In this document: positions 51,162 to 61,935 of the stretch, piece by piece
Position numbering within the stretch: position 1 is the stretch's first letter
Layout of the letters: every line of letters begins with the position of its first letter
From: an uncultured Alphaproteobacteria bacterium
GTDB lineage: Bacteria > Pseudomonadota > Alphaproteobacteria > Rhodospirillales > Rhodospirillaceae
Direction of reading: 5' to 3'
DNA: 64,000 nt
Assembly (NCBI GenBank): GCA_902575965.1
Contig: CACGTM010000001.1
Span: 62,001 to 126,000 of the forward strand
Translations under genes and position numbers: made by a program
Notes under the pieces: model-generated
Seen by the model: only the letters and a program-made list of their open reading frames with translations
The model's database searches: none
What the model was told of the DNA's origin: nothing

Positions 51162-51884
51162 TTATTTTTTAACAATAATATGTTGACCATTTTTCTTACA
51201 AGAAACCTCAGTTAGTTCTATATAGCGATCTGCTATATCAGATGCATTGGCAAGAAGCCGCTGATTTTCACCTGGAAAAACACTTCTTCTTAATTCTGAA
51301 CGTACTGGCCCAGGGTCGATTAGGTTTGTGTAAACAGTTGTTTCTTCCATTTCTTTTGCATAAATTTTTATTAATTGTTCCAATGCGGCTTTAGATGCCC
51401 CGTAAGCTCCCCAAAATGGTTTTGGTAGAGATGATTGGCTGCAAGTAGTAAAGACAAGGTTTGCATGTTTTGATGATCTTAGAAGTTTATCAAAGGTCTT
51501 TAATAGATGAAAGTTGGATAAAAGATTTATTGCGAATACATTATCCCAGTCTTTATTCGTAATATGACTTACAGGTGAGAGATTTCCTGTAATTGCCGCT
51601 GTGCTAATTAAAATATCAATTTTTCCAAACCGATTTTGTATTGCCTGACCAATAGTCTCGATTATTTCGGGCTTAGTTAAGTCTTCATTGACAATAATCA
51701 TATTCCTATCAGAAATTTTTCTGATTTTGTCGTCTAGTTCAAGAAGCAGTTTTTTATTTCTAGATATACCTATAATTATTGCACCTGCCCTTGCAAGCTT
51801 AAGCGAGACGGCGCTTCCTATACTTCCAGAGGCACCTGTTATAATAGCTACTCTTTCTTTTAGATTTGTAATTTTAGTATTCAT
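51162..51884 (-). CDS. SDR-family oxidoreductase (YciK-like)
   Basis: ITGASGSIGSAVSLKLARAGA; YGASKAALEQLIKIYAKE. Confidence 0.85.
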   Translation of the reverse strand: MNTKITNLKERVAIITGASGSIGSAVSLKLARAGAIIIGISRNKKLLLELDDKIRKISDRNMIIVNEDLTKPEIIETIGQAIQNRFGKIDILISTAAITGNLSPVSHITNKDWDNVFAINLLSNFHLLKTFDKLLRSSKHANLVFTTCSQSSLPKPFWGAYGASKAALEQLIKIYAKEMEETTVYTNLIDPGPVRSELRRSVFPGENQRLLANASDIADRYIELTEVSCKKNGQHIIVKK

Positions 51885-51919
51885 GTTATTCTGCTTGACG
51901 ACATAGAATCTATAAAGTC

Positions 51920-52606
51920 CTATTTTTTTTCAGTTTCTTGAGTGCTTTGGAATAATCTATCCATTCTATTCCTAGTTCCTTGGTTGTAACCACCATCTTT
52001 TTTTTCATCAACGTTTTTAGATGAATTTTTCTTTGTGAGTTCATCTATTTTTTTCTCTAAATCATATCCATCAAGACTCTTATCACTTTCATCAATATAA
52101 ATATTATATCGTTGAACAAAATCTTTTGGTAAAGTACTTATTAAAATTTTAGAAGTTGTATCTACAATAGGTAATAATTTTGCTTTATTTATTAAATGAG
52201 GTCTTTCGTTTTCAGTTGAAAACCAGTCAAAAATAATAAGGATTACAGATAATATGATTACCCCTTTTAGAATTCCAAATAAGAATCCTAGAGATTTATC
52301 GAGATTATTTAGAGCGCTAGATTTTACATAAACTGTTAGAGATCTAATGGTTATTGATAATGTGACTAGAACAAAAATGAAAGTTGATATGTAGGTTGCA
52401 AACTCTGATAAAATTTTATTTTCAATTAATAGTTGGGATGCCTCAAAGAAAAAAGGTGAAATATAAATTGAACTAAAAATTGCTCCAACCCAGGCGGCAA
52501 TTGAAAGTCCTTCCTTTACAAACCCTCTGAATGAAGAAATTATACCTGATGAAATTATAATAAGAAGTGATATTAAGTCTAAAATATTGATTGGGAATGT
52601 ATCCAT
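51920..52606 (-). CDS. cvpA: CvpA family protein
   Basis: ILDLISLLIIISSGIISSFRGFVKEGLSIAAWVGAIFSSIYISPFF; downstream of radA. Confidence 0.85.
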   Translation of the reverse strand: MDTFPINILDLISLLIIISSGIISSFRGFVKEGLSIAAWVGAIFSSIYISPFFFEASQLLIENKILSEFATYISTFIFVLVTLSITIRSLTVYVKSSALNNLDKSLGFLFGILKGVIILSVILIIFDWFSTENERPHLINKAKLLPIVDTTSKILISTLPKDFVQRYNIYIDESDKSLDGYDLEKKIDELTKKNSSKNVDEKKDGGYNQGTRNRMDRLFQSTQETEKK

Positions 52607-52628
52607 TGATTATTCTCTAAGGTTTATC

Positions 52629-54008
52629 TTAATCAAATTTCTCATTTAGGTCTCTGATGTGACCAATAGGTTTTAATAAGATCTTATCAGTTTTATACTC
52701 TCTTTTATTCAGCTTACTTGTTTGCTTTGGAATCCAGGCCTCGGTAAAACCAAGCTTTTCAGCCTCTTTTATTCTATGCTCCATCTGAGTTACAGCTCTA
52801 ATTTCGCCCGATAATCCTATTTCACCAAACATAACAGCCTGGGGTGGGCAGGGTTTATCTTTTATAGATGAAATTAGTGATGCGGCTACAGCAACATCCG
52901 CAGCGGGCTCAGAGATTTTTAATCCGCCGGCTACATTAAGAAAAATATCCTGAGCTGTTAAGTTTATATCTGCACGCGCTTCTAAAACTGCGGCTATCAT
53001 CGATAATCTTCCCTGATCCCAGCCAACAACATTTCTTCTTGGTGTTGTACCTATTGAAGATGCAACTAATGCTTGAATTTCCATAAGTAAAGTTCTTGAA
53101 CCCTCAAGGCCTGCAAATACAGAACATCCAGATACTTTACCTCTTCGGTCTGCAAGAAAAAGTGCAGACGTATTTTTTACTTCAATAAGCCCATCAGAAG
53201 ACATTTCAAAAACACCAATCTCATCTGTCGTACCAAAACGGTTTTTTACTGCTCTTAGTATTCTGAATTGATGTCCTTTATCTCCTTCAAAGTATACTAC
53301 TGTATCAACCATGTGTTCTAGTATCCGTGGGCCAGCTAATGTCCCTTCTTTAGTAACGTGTCCTACTAAAAATAATGTAAATCCTTGGCTCTTAGCCACT
53401 CTTATTAGTTCTTGAGCACATGTTCTGACTTGAGTAACTGTCCCAGGTGACGAATCGACTGAGTCTGTAAACATTGTTTGAATTGAGTCTATGACTACTA
53501 GGTCTGTATCTTTTTCATCCTTTAAGGAAGCGATAATATTCTTTATATTGGTCTCTGTTGCGAGAAGAACACTTTTTTTTTCCAGGCCAATTCTTCTTGC
53601 CCTTAGTCTAACCTGATCAATTGCTTCTTCTCCAGAGATGTAAATACATTTAGAGCCTTCTTTTAACTTTGAGCATGCTTGCAACAGTAAGGTTGATTTT
53701 CCTATTCCCGGATCCCCACCAACTAAAATTGAAGAACCAGATACTAATCCTCCACCGCATACTCTATCCAGTTCATTTATATTGGTTTTTAATCTTGGAT
53801 TGGGTTTGTCTATGCCTCCAAGTGAGAAAAAAGAAATTTTATTACCACCAGCTCCTCCACTAATATTTTTTGGTAGCAAGGTATCTTTAATTTCAATCAC
53901 ACTTTGAAAAGTTTTACAGTTCTCGCATCTTCCAACCCACTTATGGTGCTTATGATTGCATTTTTCACAAACCCATAATTTATTATGCTTTGCCATATTA
54001 TTAGCCAC
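52629..54008 (-). CDS. radA: DNA repair protein RadA
   Basis: CEKCNHKHHKWVGRCENC zinc finger; GGDPGIGKSTLLLQ; KNRFGTTDEIGVFEM. Confidence 0.95.
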   Translation of the reverse strand: MANNMAKHNKLWVCEKCNHKHHKWVGRCENCKTFQSVIEIKDTLLPKNISGGAGGNKISFFSLGGIDKPNPRLKTNINELDRVCGGGLVSGSSILVGGDPGIGKSTLLLQACSKLKEGSKCIYISGEEAIDQVRLRARRIGLEKKSVLLATETNIKNIIASLKDEKDTDLVVIDSIQTMFTDSVDSSPGTVTQVRTCAQELIRVAKSQGFTLFLVGHVTKEGTLAGPRILEHMVDTVVYFEGDKGHQFRILRAVKNRFGTTDEIGVFEMSSDGLIEVKNTSALFLADRRGKVSGCSVFAGLEGSRTLLMEIQALVASSIGTTPRRNVVGWDQGRLSMIAAVLEARADINLTAQDIFLNVAGGLKISEPAADVAVAASLISSIKDKPCPPQAVMFGEIGLSGEIRAVTQMEHRIKEAEKLGFTEAWIPKQTSKLNKREYKTDKILLKPIGHIRDLNEKFD

Positions 54009-54772
54009 TAAATTTCCATTTTGATAGGACCATTTGCATTACCATTTATAAACTGGTCAACATGTTCATTTCTAGAATTATCTATCTCATTAGGACCTCC
54101 GGACCATATAATCCTTCCTTCATGGAGCATTGCGATTTTATCAGAGATTTTTCTAGCTGAACTCATATCATGTGTTATTGATAAAGCTGTTATTCCTTGA
54201 TCTTTAACACATTCTATAATTAGATTATTGATTATATCAGCCATGATGGGGTCAAGGCCCGTAGTTGGTTCATCAAAAAAAATTATTTCTGGTGAGTTGG
54301 CTATTGCCCGAGCTAAACCTACTCTTTTTTGCATTCCACCTGATAATTCTGAAGGATAAAGCGTTGACACTTTTTCATTTAGTCCAACTTTCTTCAATAC
54401 CTCCAGGGCTGTCTCTTTTGCATCATCTCTCTTCATTTTATTATTTTGAATTAGACCAAATGATACATTCTCCCAGACCATTAGACTATCAAATAATGCA
54501 GCGTTTTGAAAAAGCATACCAATCTTCTGATTAATTAGAGACCTTTTAGAATTTTTGAGATTTAATATGTTACTCCCATCTACAAGTATTTCTCCCTTAT
54601 CAGGGTTCATTATTCCTAGGATACATTTTATTAAAACAGACTTTCCTGTTCCAGACCCCCCAATTATTACAAATGATTCCCCATTGGATATTTCCAGATT
54701 AAGTCCTTTAAGCACCTCTTTTTTCTCGAAGTTTTTGTGTATGTTTATAAGTTCAATTTTTTTATTAGTCAT
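54008..54772 (-). CDS. mlaF: ABC transporter ATP-binding protein (MlaF-like)
   Basis: Walker A GGSGTGKSVLIKCILG; ELSGGMQKRVGLARAIA; FFDEPTTGLDPIMAD. Confidence 0.88.
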   Translation of the reverse strand: MTNKKIELINIHKNFEKKEVLKGLNLEISNGESFVIIGGSGTGKSVLIKCILGIMNPDKGEILVDGSNILNLKNSKRSLINQKIGMLFQNAALFDSLMVWENVSFGLIQNNKMKRDDAKETALEVLKKVGLNEKVSTLYPSELSGGMQKRVGLARAIANSPEIIFFDEPTTGLDPIMADIINNLIIECVKDQGITALSITHDMSSARKISDKIAMLHEGRIIWSGGPNEIDNSRNEHVDQFINGNANGPIKMEI

Positions 54773-55545
54773 ATTGAGAAGAAAATTTCCGTAATGATAT
54801 AATTTGCCGTCAAAATTAAAATAGATGCTGATACTACGGCATTAGTTGTTGAGATGCCAACACCTTGAGCACCTCCTTTAGAGTGAAACCCATGGTAACA
54901 TCCCATTAATGTAATAATTAAACCAAATACTGATGCCTTAACTAAGCCAGAAATTACATCTAAAGGTTCAACAAAATCAATTGTATTAGAAATATATACA
55001 TTGGGGTTGAAGTCTAATTTAAATATTCCAACAATATATCCCCCAAAAACTCCTATAATATCAGCTATAATTACTAAAATTGGTAATACAGTCACTCCTG
55101 CAATAATTCTCGGTACAATAAGGTATTTATATGGGTTTGTGGAAAGAGTGGATAGTGCATCGATTTGTTCAGTTACACGCATTGTCCCAATTTCTGCGGC
55201 CATGGAGGCCCCAACCCTTCCTGCAACCATGAGACCTGCTAAAACTGGACCCAATTCACGAGTAATTGACAGAACAACTACGTTGGCAACAGCACTCTCT
55301 GCATTGAATCTTGAAAAGCCAGTGTGACTTTGCAACGCAAGAACCATTCCAGAGAAAATTGCTGTTAGGCCTACAACAGGAAGCGAATAAAAACCAATTT
55401 CAACCATCTGTTTAAATATTGAACTTATATAGATTGGGGGCCTGAAGCAGTGTGAAATACAAATGGTGGAAAACCTTATAAGGTTTCCAAGGCTATTAAA
55501 AAAAGAAATAGTTATTTTTCCAATTAAATATAAAGATTTTATCAT
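54769..55545 (-). CDS. mlaE: MlaE-family ABC permease
   Basis: ELGPVLAGLMVAGRVGASMAAEIGTMRVTEQIDAL signature. Confidence 0.9.
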   Translation of the reverse strand: MIKSLYLIGKITISFFNSLGNLIRFSTICISHCFRPPIYISSIFKQMVEIGFYSLPVVGLTAIFSGMVLALQSHTGFSRFNAESAVANVVVLSITRELGPVLAGLMVAGRVGASMAAEIGTMRVTEQIDALSTLSTNPYKYLIVPRIIAGVTVLPILVIIADIIGVFGGYIVGIFKLDFNPNVYISNTIDFVEPLDVISGLVKASVFGLIITLMGCYHGFHSKGGAQGVGISTTNAVVSASILILTANYIITEIFFSI

Positions 55546-56684
55546 AGTTTTTTTTCAAAGTTTTCTGAAATATATTCTTTTTTTACTCTTGAGCCAAGAG
55601 ATGTAAGTAGCTCGTAGGAAATGGTATTAGCTTGACCTGCTATATCATCAATTTCTTGCTTGTCAGAAATTATATCAATCCAATCACATTTTTGTAGTAT
55701 CTTTTCAGGTACATTTGATACATCGAAAGTTGCCAGATCCATAGAAATTTTACCTGCAACTTTTATTTCAATATCATTTATATGTGCTTTTCCAGATTTA
55801 CTCAATGATCTCAGTAAACCTTCAGCATATCCAAGAGCTACTATTGCTACTTTTCCTTTTTTATTAAATTTAAAATTTCCTCCGTAACCAATCGTTTCAT
55901 TAACATTAACATCACGGATCTGAAGAATTCTTGTTCTCAAAGTAATAACCTGTTTTAGTACATTCTTTTTTTCAGGAATTGGGTTAATTCCGTATAAAGC
56001 AGCCCCTGGTCTTACCATATCAAAATGCCACTCTGGACCAAGAAAAATACCACTGCTATTAGCAAGGGTTGCCTTCAGTTTAAGTGATTTAATTTCAAGA
56101 GCTTTTATTAGCTTAGTAAATCTTTGGAGTTGTAATCGATTTTTTGTGTTGTTGACTTGATAGGCGCAAGATAGATGACTCATTATATATAAAATATTAT
56201 TTTTAATTAAATCCTCATTGTTTTCTATCAGTAATTGAAATTCTTTTATTGAGAGACCAAGTCTATTCATTCCTGTATCAATTTGTATTATAGCATTAAT
56301 TTTTTGATTTTTAATTTTTTGAAATTTATCCCAGGCACTTGTATCTTTGTGAGTGTTGAGAACTGGAGTTAAGTTATAATTTAAAAAATATTCTTCATTT
56401 TCAAAGAAATGATCATGCATAACAATTATTCTAACGTTTTTAGCTAGATCTTTTCTAAGTCTTATTCCCTCCTCAAGTGAAGCAACATGAAACACAGAAC
56501 ATCCAAAGGAGTAAAGTGCTTGAGAAACCTCCTTAGCTCCAAGTCCGTAGGCATCCGCTTTAACAACAGGTGCACAAATACAATTTTTTATTAACTGTGA
56601 CTTTAGGAATAACCAATTGTCAATTATTGCATCTAAGTTAATTGTTAGTTCATTTTTTTTCTTAGCTATGCTTTTTGTCAACAT
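55542..56684 (-). CDS. alr: Alanine racemase
   Basis: CAPVVKADAYGLGAKEV; DTGMNRLGL; GYAEGLLRSLS; ISMDLATFDVS. Confidence 0.93.
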   Translation of the reverse strand: MLTKSIAKKKNELTINLDAIIDNWLFLKSQLIKNCICAPVVKADAYGLGAKEVSQALYSFGCSVFHVASLEEGIRLRKDLAKNVRIIVMHDHFFENEEYFLNYNLTPVLNTHKDTSAWDKFQKIKNQKINAIIQIDTGMNRLGLSIKEFQLLIENNEDLIKNNILYIMSHLSCAYQVNNTKNRLQLQRFTKLIKALEIKSLKLKATLANSSGIFLGPEWHFDMVRPGAALYGINPIPEKKNVLKQVITLRTRILQIRDVNVNETIGYGGNFKFNKKGKVAIVALGYAEGLLRSLSKSGKAHINDIEIKVAGKISMDLATFDVSNVPEKILQKCDWIDIISDKQEIDDIAGQANTISYELLTSLGSRVKKEYISENFEKKL

Positions 56685-56687
56685 ACT

Positions 56688-58208
56688 TTAGAAGTTTTCT
56701 TTTTCCATCTCTTGATGGGAATGATTGCTAAAATGTGTAAATTCAGGTTGAAAGTGGAGTAAAACCTTTCCTACTGGACCGTGACGCTGCTTTCCAACTA
56801 TAACTTCTGCTTTATTATGAACTTCATCCATATCATTTTGCCACTTATTTAGTTTTTGTTGAAAAAGCTCACTTGACTCAAAATTTGACTCCTGGGGCAT
56901 TTTTTTTTCTAAGTAATACTCATCTCTATAAACAAACATAACTACATCAGCATCTTGCTCAATAGATCCAGACTCCCTTAGGTCTGCAAGTTGGGGGCGC
57001 TTATCTTCTCTCTGTTCGACAGCCCTTGATAGCTGTGATAAAGCTAAAACTGGTACATCTAAGTCTTTTGCTAAAGCTTTCAGACCCCTGCTTATTGCTG
57101 AAATTTCTTGAACTCTATTATCATTTTGATTTCTTTTTCCTGGGTCTAATAGTTGTAAGTAATCAATAACAATTAAACCTAAACCTTTATGGTGATTATT
57201 CCTACTGGCTCTTGCTAATCTCCTGCATCTTGTTCGAATGGCTGCTATTGTTAGGGCTGGAGAATCATCAATCATCAAAGGTAAGCCTCTTAATTTTTCT
57301 GTACATAAAATAAGTTTGTCAAATTCATCTTCATTCAGTCTGCCTGTCCTTATATCATGTGAGTTAATTCTGGCTTTTTCGGCTAAAAGCCTTGTTGCAA
57401 GTTGCTCTTCACTCATTTCTAGGGAAAAGAAGGCAACTTTCTTTCCTTTGTCCTCTTCCTTATTCGTCTCTTGGAAATATTTAGAAGCGTTATAGGCTAC
57501 TGTTGTTGCCAGTGCAGTTTTTCCCATAGAAGGTCTTCCGGCTAAAATGATTAAATCAGAAGAATGAAGACCACCTAATTTTGAGTCTAAATCTAGCAAT
57601 CCAGTTGTTGTTCCAGCAAGGCTATCATCACGTTTGTATGCCGCTTCAGCAATTTTTATTGCACTTGAAATTGCATCATCAAAATTATTTAAATCATTAA
57701 TTGAGTCTGTATTTGAAGAAAGTTCAAATAATCGTTGCTCAGTAATTTCTATCTGATTTACAGCAGTTTGATCGGGATCTGCTTCAAAAGCATTATTTAC
57801 TACAACCTGGCCAAGGTCAATTAGCTCCCGCCTGAGGTATAAATCGTATATAATTCTGCCATATTCTTTTGCGTTAATAATAGTAACTGTAGAGTTTGCT
57901 AGTTCTGTTAATAAATTGAATCCTTTTTTTTCTACGATTTCGGGCTCTTTTTCAAGATAAGTGCTTAGACTTATTGGATTAGCATTCTGACCCTGTTCGA
58001 TCAATTTTGATGCTGACTCAAAAACTTTTCCATAAAAGCTGTAGGAGAAATGCTCTTTTTTTAAATAATCAGAAACATCATCGTATGCTTTATTATTAAT
58101 CATTATTGCACCAAGTAAAGCTTGCTCAGCTTCAATATTTTGAGGGGGAGACCTCAATGGCTCAGATTTAAATTCATTCTTAGTGGGTGTAGATGATAAC
58201 TTGTTCAT
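56688..58208 (-). CDS. dnaB: Replicative DNA helicase DnaB
   Basis: PPQNIEAEQALLGAIM; LIILAGRPSMGKTALAT; LGLIVIDYLQLL; LADLRESGSIEQDADVVMFVYRDEYY. Confidence 0.96.
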   Translation of the reverse strand: MNKLSSTPTKNEFKSEPLRSPPQNIEAEQALLGAIMINNKAYDDVSDYLKKEHFSYSFYGKVFESASKLIEQGQNANPISLSTYLEKEPEIVEKKGFNLLTELANSTVTIINAKEYGRIIYDLYLRRELIDLGQVVVNNAFEADPDQTAVNQIEITEQRLFELSSNTDSINDLNNFDDAISSAIKIAEAAYKRDDSLAGTTTGLLDLDSKLGGLHSSDLIILAGRPSMGKTALATTVAYNASKYFQETNKEEDKGKKVAFFSLEMSEEQLATRLLAEKARINSHDIRTGRLNEDEFDKLILCTEKLRGLPLMIDDSPALTIAAIRTRCRRLARASRNNHHKGLGLIVIDYLQLLDPGKRNQNDNRVQEISAISRGLKALAKDLDVPVLALSQLSRAVEQREDKRPQLADLRESGSIEQDADVVMFVYRDEYYLEKKMPQESNFESSELFQQKLNKWQNDMDEVHNKAEVIVGKQRHGPVGKVLLHFQPEFTHFSNHSHQEMEKENF

Positions 58209-58308
58209 CCAGATACATTATCAAAATTTATAAGTTTATGGGATACCAGTTGGCATGTGAACTGAGTGTAACATGGGGATAAATCAAAAAAAGTTAAATT
58301 AATATTAA

Positions 58309-58328
58309 AATCCTAAACAAACAGGATT
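58309..58328 (-). terminator. Terminator hairpin of rpsF-rpsR-rplI operon
   Basis: AATCCT-N8-AGGATT, then T-rich on the minus strand, just after the rplI stop. Confidence 0.55.
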
Positions 58329-58340
58329 AAAATAGCTCAT

Positions 58341-58901
58341 TTACTTTTCTACATTATTAGGATTATTGGTTTTATTTTCTCCATCTTTTGAAGAATTTTC
58401 CAAATTAATATCGTTTGTTTCATTATTTTGCCCTTCAATATCATTTTCAGAGAGTTCTTCAGACCGTGAAACGGTAATTGAAATCTCAATTTCTACCTCA
58501 GGGTGAAGTTTAACTGGTATACTGTATTTTCCAAGTTCCTTAACAGGAGAATTAAGATCAATTTGTCCCTTTTCAATCTTTATTCCCTGTTCTTTAAGAG
58601 CGGCTGTAATATCTCTAGAGCTAACAGATCCATATAGTTGACCGGCTTCACTAGCTTGTCTAACTATAATAATGTGAAGCCCCTCCATCTTGCTAGCAAC
58701 CCTTAAAGCTTCATCTTTTCTTTTTAGGTTCACTGCTTCAAGTTCTGCTCTTTTGTCCTCAAAGTATTTTCTATTGGTTTTATTAGCCCGAAGTGCTTTT
58801 TTTCTTGGCAACAAAAAATTCCTGGCAAAACCATTTTTAACTTTGACAACATCTCCCATTTGCCCAAGTTTATCTATTCTCTCAAGTAAAATTACTTCCA
58901 T
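58341..58901 (-). CDS. rplI: 50S ribosomal protein L9
   Basis: MEVILLERIDKLGQMGDVVKVKNGFARNFLLPRKKALRA. Confidence 0.96.
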   Translation of the reverse strand: MEVILLERIDKLGQMGDVVKVKNGFARNFLLPRKKALRANKTNRKYFEDKRAELEAVNLKRKDEALRVASKMEGLHIIIVRQASEAGQLYGSVSSRDITAALKEQGIKIEKGQIDLNSPVKELGKYSIPVKLHPEVEIEISITVSRSEELSENDIEGQNNETNDINLENSSKDGENKTNNPNNVEK

Positions 58902-58922
58902 TATTGAAAACTCCGTTAAAGA

Positions 58923-59159
58923 TTATTCATTAACAACATAAGGGAGAAGAGCCAAATATCTAGCTCTTTTGATAGCTATTGTAAGTTCTCTCTGTTTTTT
59001 TGCAGATACAGCTGTGATTCTGCTTGGTATGATTTTTCCCTTTTCTGAGATGTATCTTTGCAGGAGTCTAATATCCTTGTAATCAATTTTTGGCGAGTTG
59101 GGAGAAGAAAAAGGACAGCTTTTTTTTCTCTTTGTAAATTGTTTTTGTCTTTGATTCAC
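58923..59159 (-). CDS. rpsR: 30S ribosomal protein S18
   Basis: [50 protein letters not shown]. Confidence 0.96.
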   Translation of the reverse strand: MNQRQKQFTKRKKSCPFSSPNSPKIDYKDIRLLQRYISEKGKIIPSRITAVSAKKQRELTIAIKRARYLALLPYVVNE

Positions 59160-59605
59160 TTGCTATCTCCCTTATTGGAGCTTGTATTTATTTCGTTCGT
59201 GTTAGACTTTTCTCTACCATTTCCAGTATTTTGTTTCATTTCAGCTTCTGTATTTGTTGATTCTGACTGTAGACCTGTCTTTCCTCTGCTGGATATAATT
59301 ATTGATTCATTTTCTTCATGTTCATCAACCCTAATTGTTAGATATCTTAGGACCTGTTCCATGATTCTCATTCTTCTCTCATAATCATTTATAGCATCAG
59401 GTTCTCCTTGAATATTAAAAAGAAGATAATGACCTTTTCTATTTTTTTTAATTCTATAAGCTAGGCTTCTAAGTCCCCAATTTTCCCTCTTTAATACTTT
59501 GGCGCCTTGCTCTTCAAGTATTTTAGAAAGATCATCTGCTAGAGCCTCTGCTTGAGTTACAGATATGTCTTGACGTGCAATTACTACACTTTCATAGAGT
59601 TGCAT
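59156..59605 (-). CDS. rpsF: 30S ribosomal protein S6
   Basis: [30 protein letters not shown]..., [24 protein letters not shown]. Confidence 0.95.
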   Translation of the reverse strand: MQLYESVVIARQDISVTQAEALADDLSKILEEQGAKVLKRENWGLRSLAYRIKKNRKGHYLLFNIQGEPDAINDYERRMRIMEQVLRYLTIRVDEHEENESIIISSRGKTGLQSESTNTEAEMKQNTGNGREKSNTNEINTSSNKGDSK

Positions 59606-59648
59606 AAAAAACTCTCCTTATGGCTTGTCTCATCCCTAATTTTACAAA

Positions 59649-59690
59649 TAATGGGCATAGCCGTTTTACCGGCGAGGAGTTAAAAAAAGG
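59649..59690 (-). promoter_or_regulatory. Candidate S6:S18 autoregulatory leader hairpin
   Basis: GCCG-GTAAAA-CGGC GC-rich hairpin in the AT-rich rpsF 5' leader. Confidence 0.3.
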
Positions 59691-59800
59691 AATATACACA
59701 ATTTACATATTCTATCAAGACCTTGCTTGTATATTACTTTGTGGGTTAATTTATTGCTAATCTAATAAATTAAGGAATTAATTTTTTTGGGAAATTTATT

Positions 59801-60745
59801 ATGAAGCGCGCATTTGTATTCCCTGGTCAAGGCTCTCAGGCTGTTGGAATGGGTAAAGATTTAAATAAGGCGTTTATAGAGGCAAAAGAAGTATTTCAAG
59901 AGATTGATGATGCTATTAGCCTATCATTATCAAAGTTAATGTTTGAGGGGCCTGATAGTGAATTAATGTTAACTGAAAATGCCCAGGTGGCGATAATGGC
60001 TGTAAGTATTGCAGCTATCAGGATTATTGAACGCCAGGGGAATCTTAAAATTTCTGAAGTCGCAGACTTTGTTGCTGGTCATTCATTAGGGGAGTACAGT
60101 GCTCTGGCAGCATCCAGATCAATACCCCTCTCAGAAACAGCCTCTTTATTAAGAAAAAGAGGAAAATCAATGCAAAATGCTGTTCCTTTGGGCGAAGGAG
60201 CAATGGTTGCCCTTATTGGCTCAAGTTTTGAAGATGTTCAGGCTTTGATCGGGCAAAGTAAACTAAAAGGAGAAATATGCTCAATTGCTAACGACAATGC
60301 TCCTGGTCAGCTAGTTGTTTCAGGAAATAAAAAATCTGTTCTCAATACTATTGATAAATCAAAAGATTTTGGAGTTAAAAAGGCGGTATTACTTGCTGTC
60401 AGTGCACCTTTTCACTGCTCGTTAATGGAGCCAGCAAAAAATGTAATGAAAGATGAGATTGAAAAAGTGAAATTTTATAATTTGGAATTGCCAATTGTAA
60501 CTAACATATCAGCTCAGCAGGAAGAGGATACTGATAAAATTAAACAATTATTAATCGAACAAATTACAGGAATGGTAAGGTGGCGTGAGAGTATAACTAA
60601 TCTTTACCACAATGGTGTTGGTGAAATAATTGAAATTGGGGCAGGAAAAGTTTTATCTGGACTTAATAAGAGAATCAATAAGGAAATAACCTCCCGAAAT
60701 ATTGAAAATGTCCAGGATATTGATAATTTTTTGGAGAGCTTATAG
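59801..60745 (+). CDS. fabD: Malonyl-CoA:ACP transacylase
   Basis: AFVFPGQGSQAVGMGKDL; VAGHSLGEYSALAA. Confidence 0.95.
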   Translation: MKRAFVFPGQGSQAVGMGKDLNKAFIEAKEVFQEIDDAISLSLSKLMFEGPDSELMLTENAQVAIMAVSIAAIRIIERQGNLKISEVADFVAGHSLGEYSALAASRSIPLSETASLLRKRGKSMQNAVPLGEGAMVALIGSSFEDVQALIGQSKLKGEICSIANDNAPGQLVVSGNKKSVLNTIDKSKDFGVKKAVLLAVSAPFHCSLMEPAKNVMKDEIEKVKFYNLELPIVTNISAQQEEDTDKIKQLLIEQITGMVRWRESITNLYHNGVGEIIEIGAGKVLSGLNKRINKEITSRNIENVQDIDNFLESL

Positions 60746-60763
60746 GCTTGAAGGGGGATAAAT

Positions 60764-61501
60764 GTGTTTGACTTAAATGGAAAGGTAGCCCTTGTAACAG
60801 GAGCAACTGGAGGCATAGGATCAGCAATTTGCAGGGTATTAAGTGAAAAAGGTGTAACAGTAGTTGGAACTGGAACAAGAGAGGAAGAGCTTAAAAAAGT
60901 TGTATCAAGCCTTACAAATAATGCTCATGCAATACCTTGTGACTTGAGAAGCAGTGAGTCGTTAAAAAGTTTTACTCAAAAGCTTGAGAAAGCTGTTGGT
61001 GTCCCAGATATTCTGGTAAATAATGCTGGAATAACTAGAGATAATTTATTTATAAGAATGAATGATGAGCATTTTAATGAGGTCTTAGAGCTTAATCTAA
61101 AGTCAGTTTTTAGAGTCACTAAATCACTAATTAAGGGGATGTTGAAGAGGAGAAGTGGAAGAATTATATCTATATCATCAGTTGTTGGTTCTACGGGAAA
61201 TCCAGGACAAGTTAACTATTCTGCGTCTAAAGCAGGAATTGAAGGGTTTACTAAGTCTCTGGCATTAGAAGTTGCGTCAAGAGGCATTACGGTCAATTGT
61301 ATTGCTCCAGGGTTAATTAATAGCCCAATGACTGATTCTCTTTCAGAAGAGAGAAAAGATAATATCTTGAAAACTATTCCTTGTGGTAGTTTTGGGGCAG
61401 GAGACGATGTTGCTGCAGCTCTAGTTTTTCTTGCTTCTGATGAAGCAAGTTATATAACTGGGCAAACAATTCACGTAAATGGGGGCATGGCAATGTATTA
61501 A
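60764..61501 (+). CDS. fabG: 3-oxoacyl-ACP reductase
   Basis: VALVTGATGGIGSAICRVL; NYSASKAGIEGFTKSLALEVASRGITVNCIAPG. Confidence 0.95.
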   Translation: MFDLNGKVALVTGATGGIGSAICRVLSEKGVTVVGTGTREEELKKVVSSLTNNAHAIPCDLRSSESLKSFTQKLEKAVGVPDILVNNAGITRDNLFIRMNDEHFNEVLELNLKSVFRVTKSLIKGMLKRRSGRIISISSVVGSTGNPGQVNYSASKAGIEGFTKSLALEVASRGITVNCIAPGLINSPMTDSLSEERKDNILKTIPCGSFGAGDDVAAALVFLASDEASYITGQTIHVNGGMAMY

Positions 61502-61624
61502 GCTATTTCCAGGGGGTTGCCTCTATAGCCATGTTGAATTAAGTATAGATTTAAAGTTTTATGCATAATAAAGTATAATAATAAGTAAGTAGTTTATTTT
61601 TTTAATTTTGTGGAGAAGGACAGC

Positions 61625-61861
61625 ATGAGTGACGTTGCAGATAGGGTAAAGAAAATTGTTTTGGAACATTTGGGCGTTGAAGAATCTCAAGTTACAGAGA
61701 ATGCAAGCTTTATAGATGACCTTGGGGCAGATAGTCTTGATACGGTTGAGCTTGTAATGGCCTTCGAAGAAGAATTTGGTACAGAGATATCAGATGATGC
61801 TGCAGAAAAAATTCTAACAGTTAAAGATGCAATAGCTTATATAGAAGAAAACATATCATAA
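61625..61861 (+). CDS. acpP: Acyl carrier protein
   Basis: [21 protein letters not shown]...[33 protein letters not shown]. Confidence 0.97.
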   Translation: MSDVADRVKKIVLEHLGVEESQVTENASFIDDLGADSLDTVELVMAFEEEFGTEISDDAAEKILTVKDAIAYIEENIS

Positions 61862-61935
61862 TAACTCTTACTAATTGTTAATGGTCAATGTTTTGGCTCT
61901 TTCTTTTTTTTTGCTAATTTCATTAGGGTTGGTTT

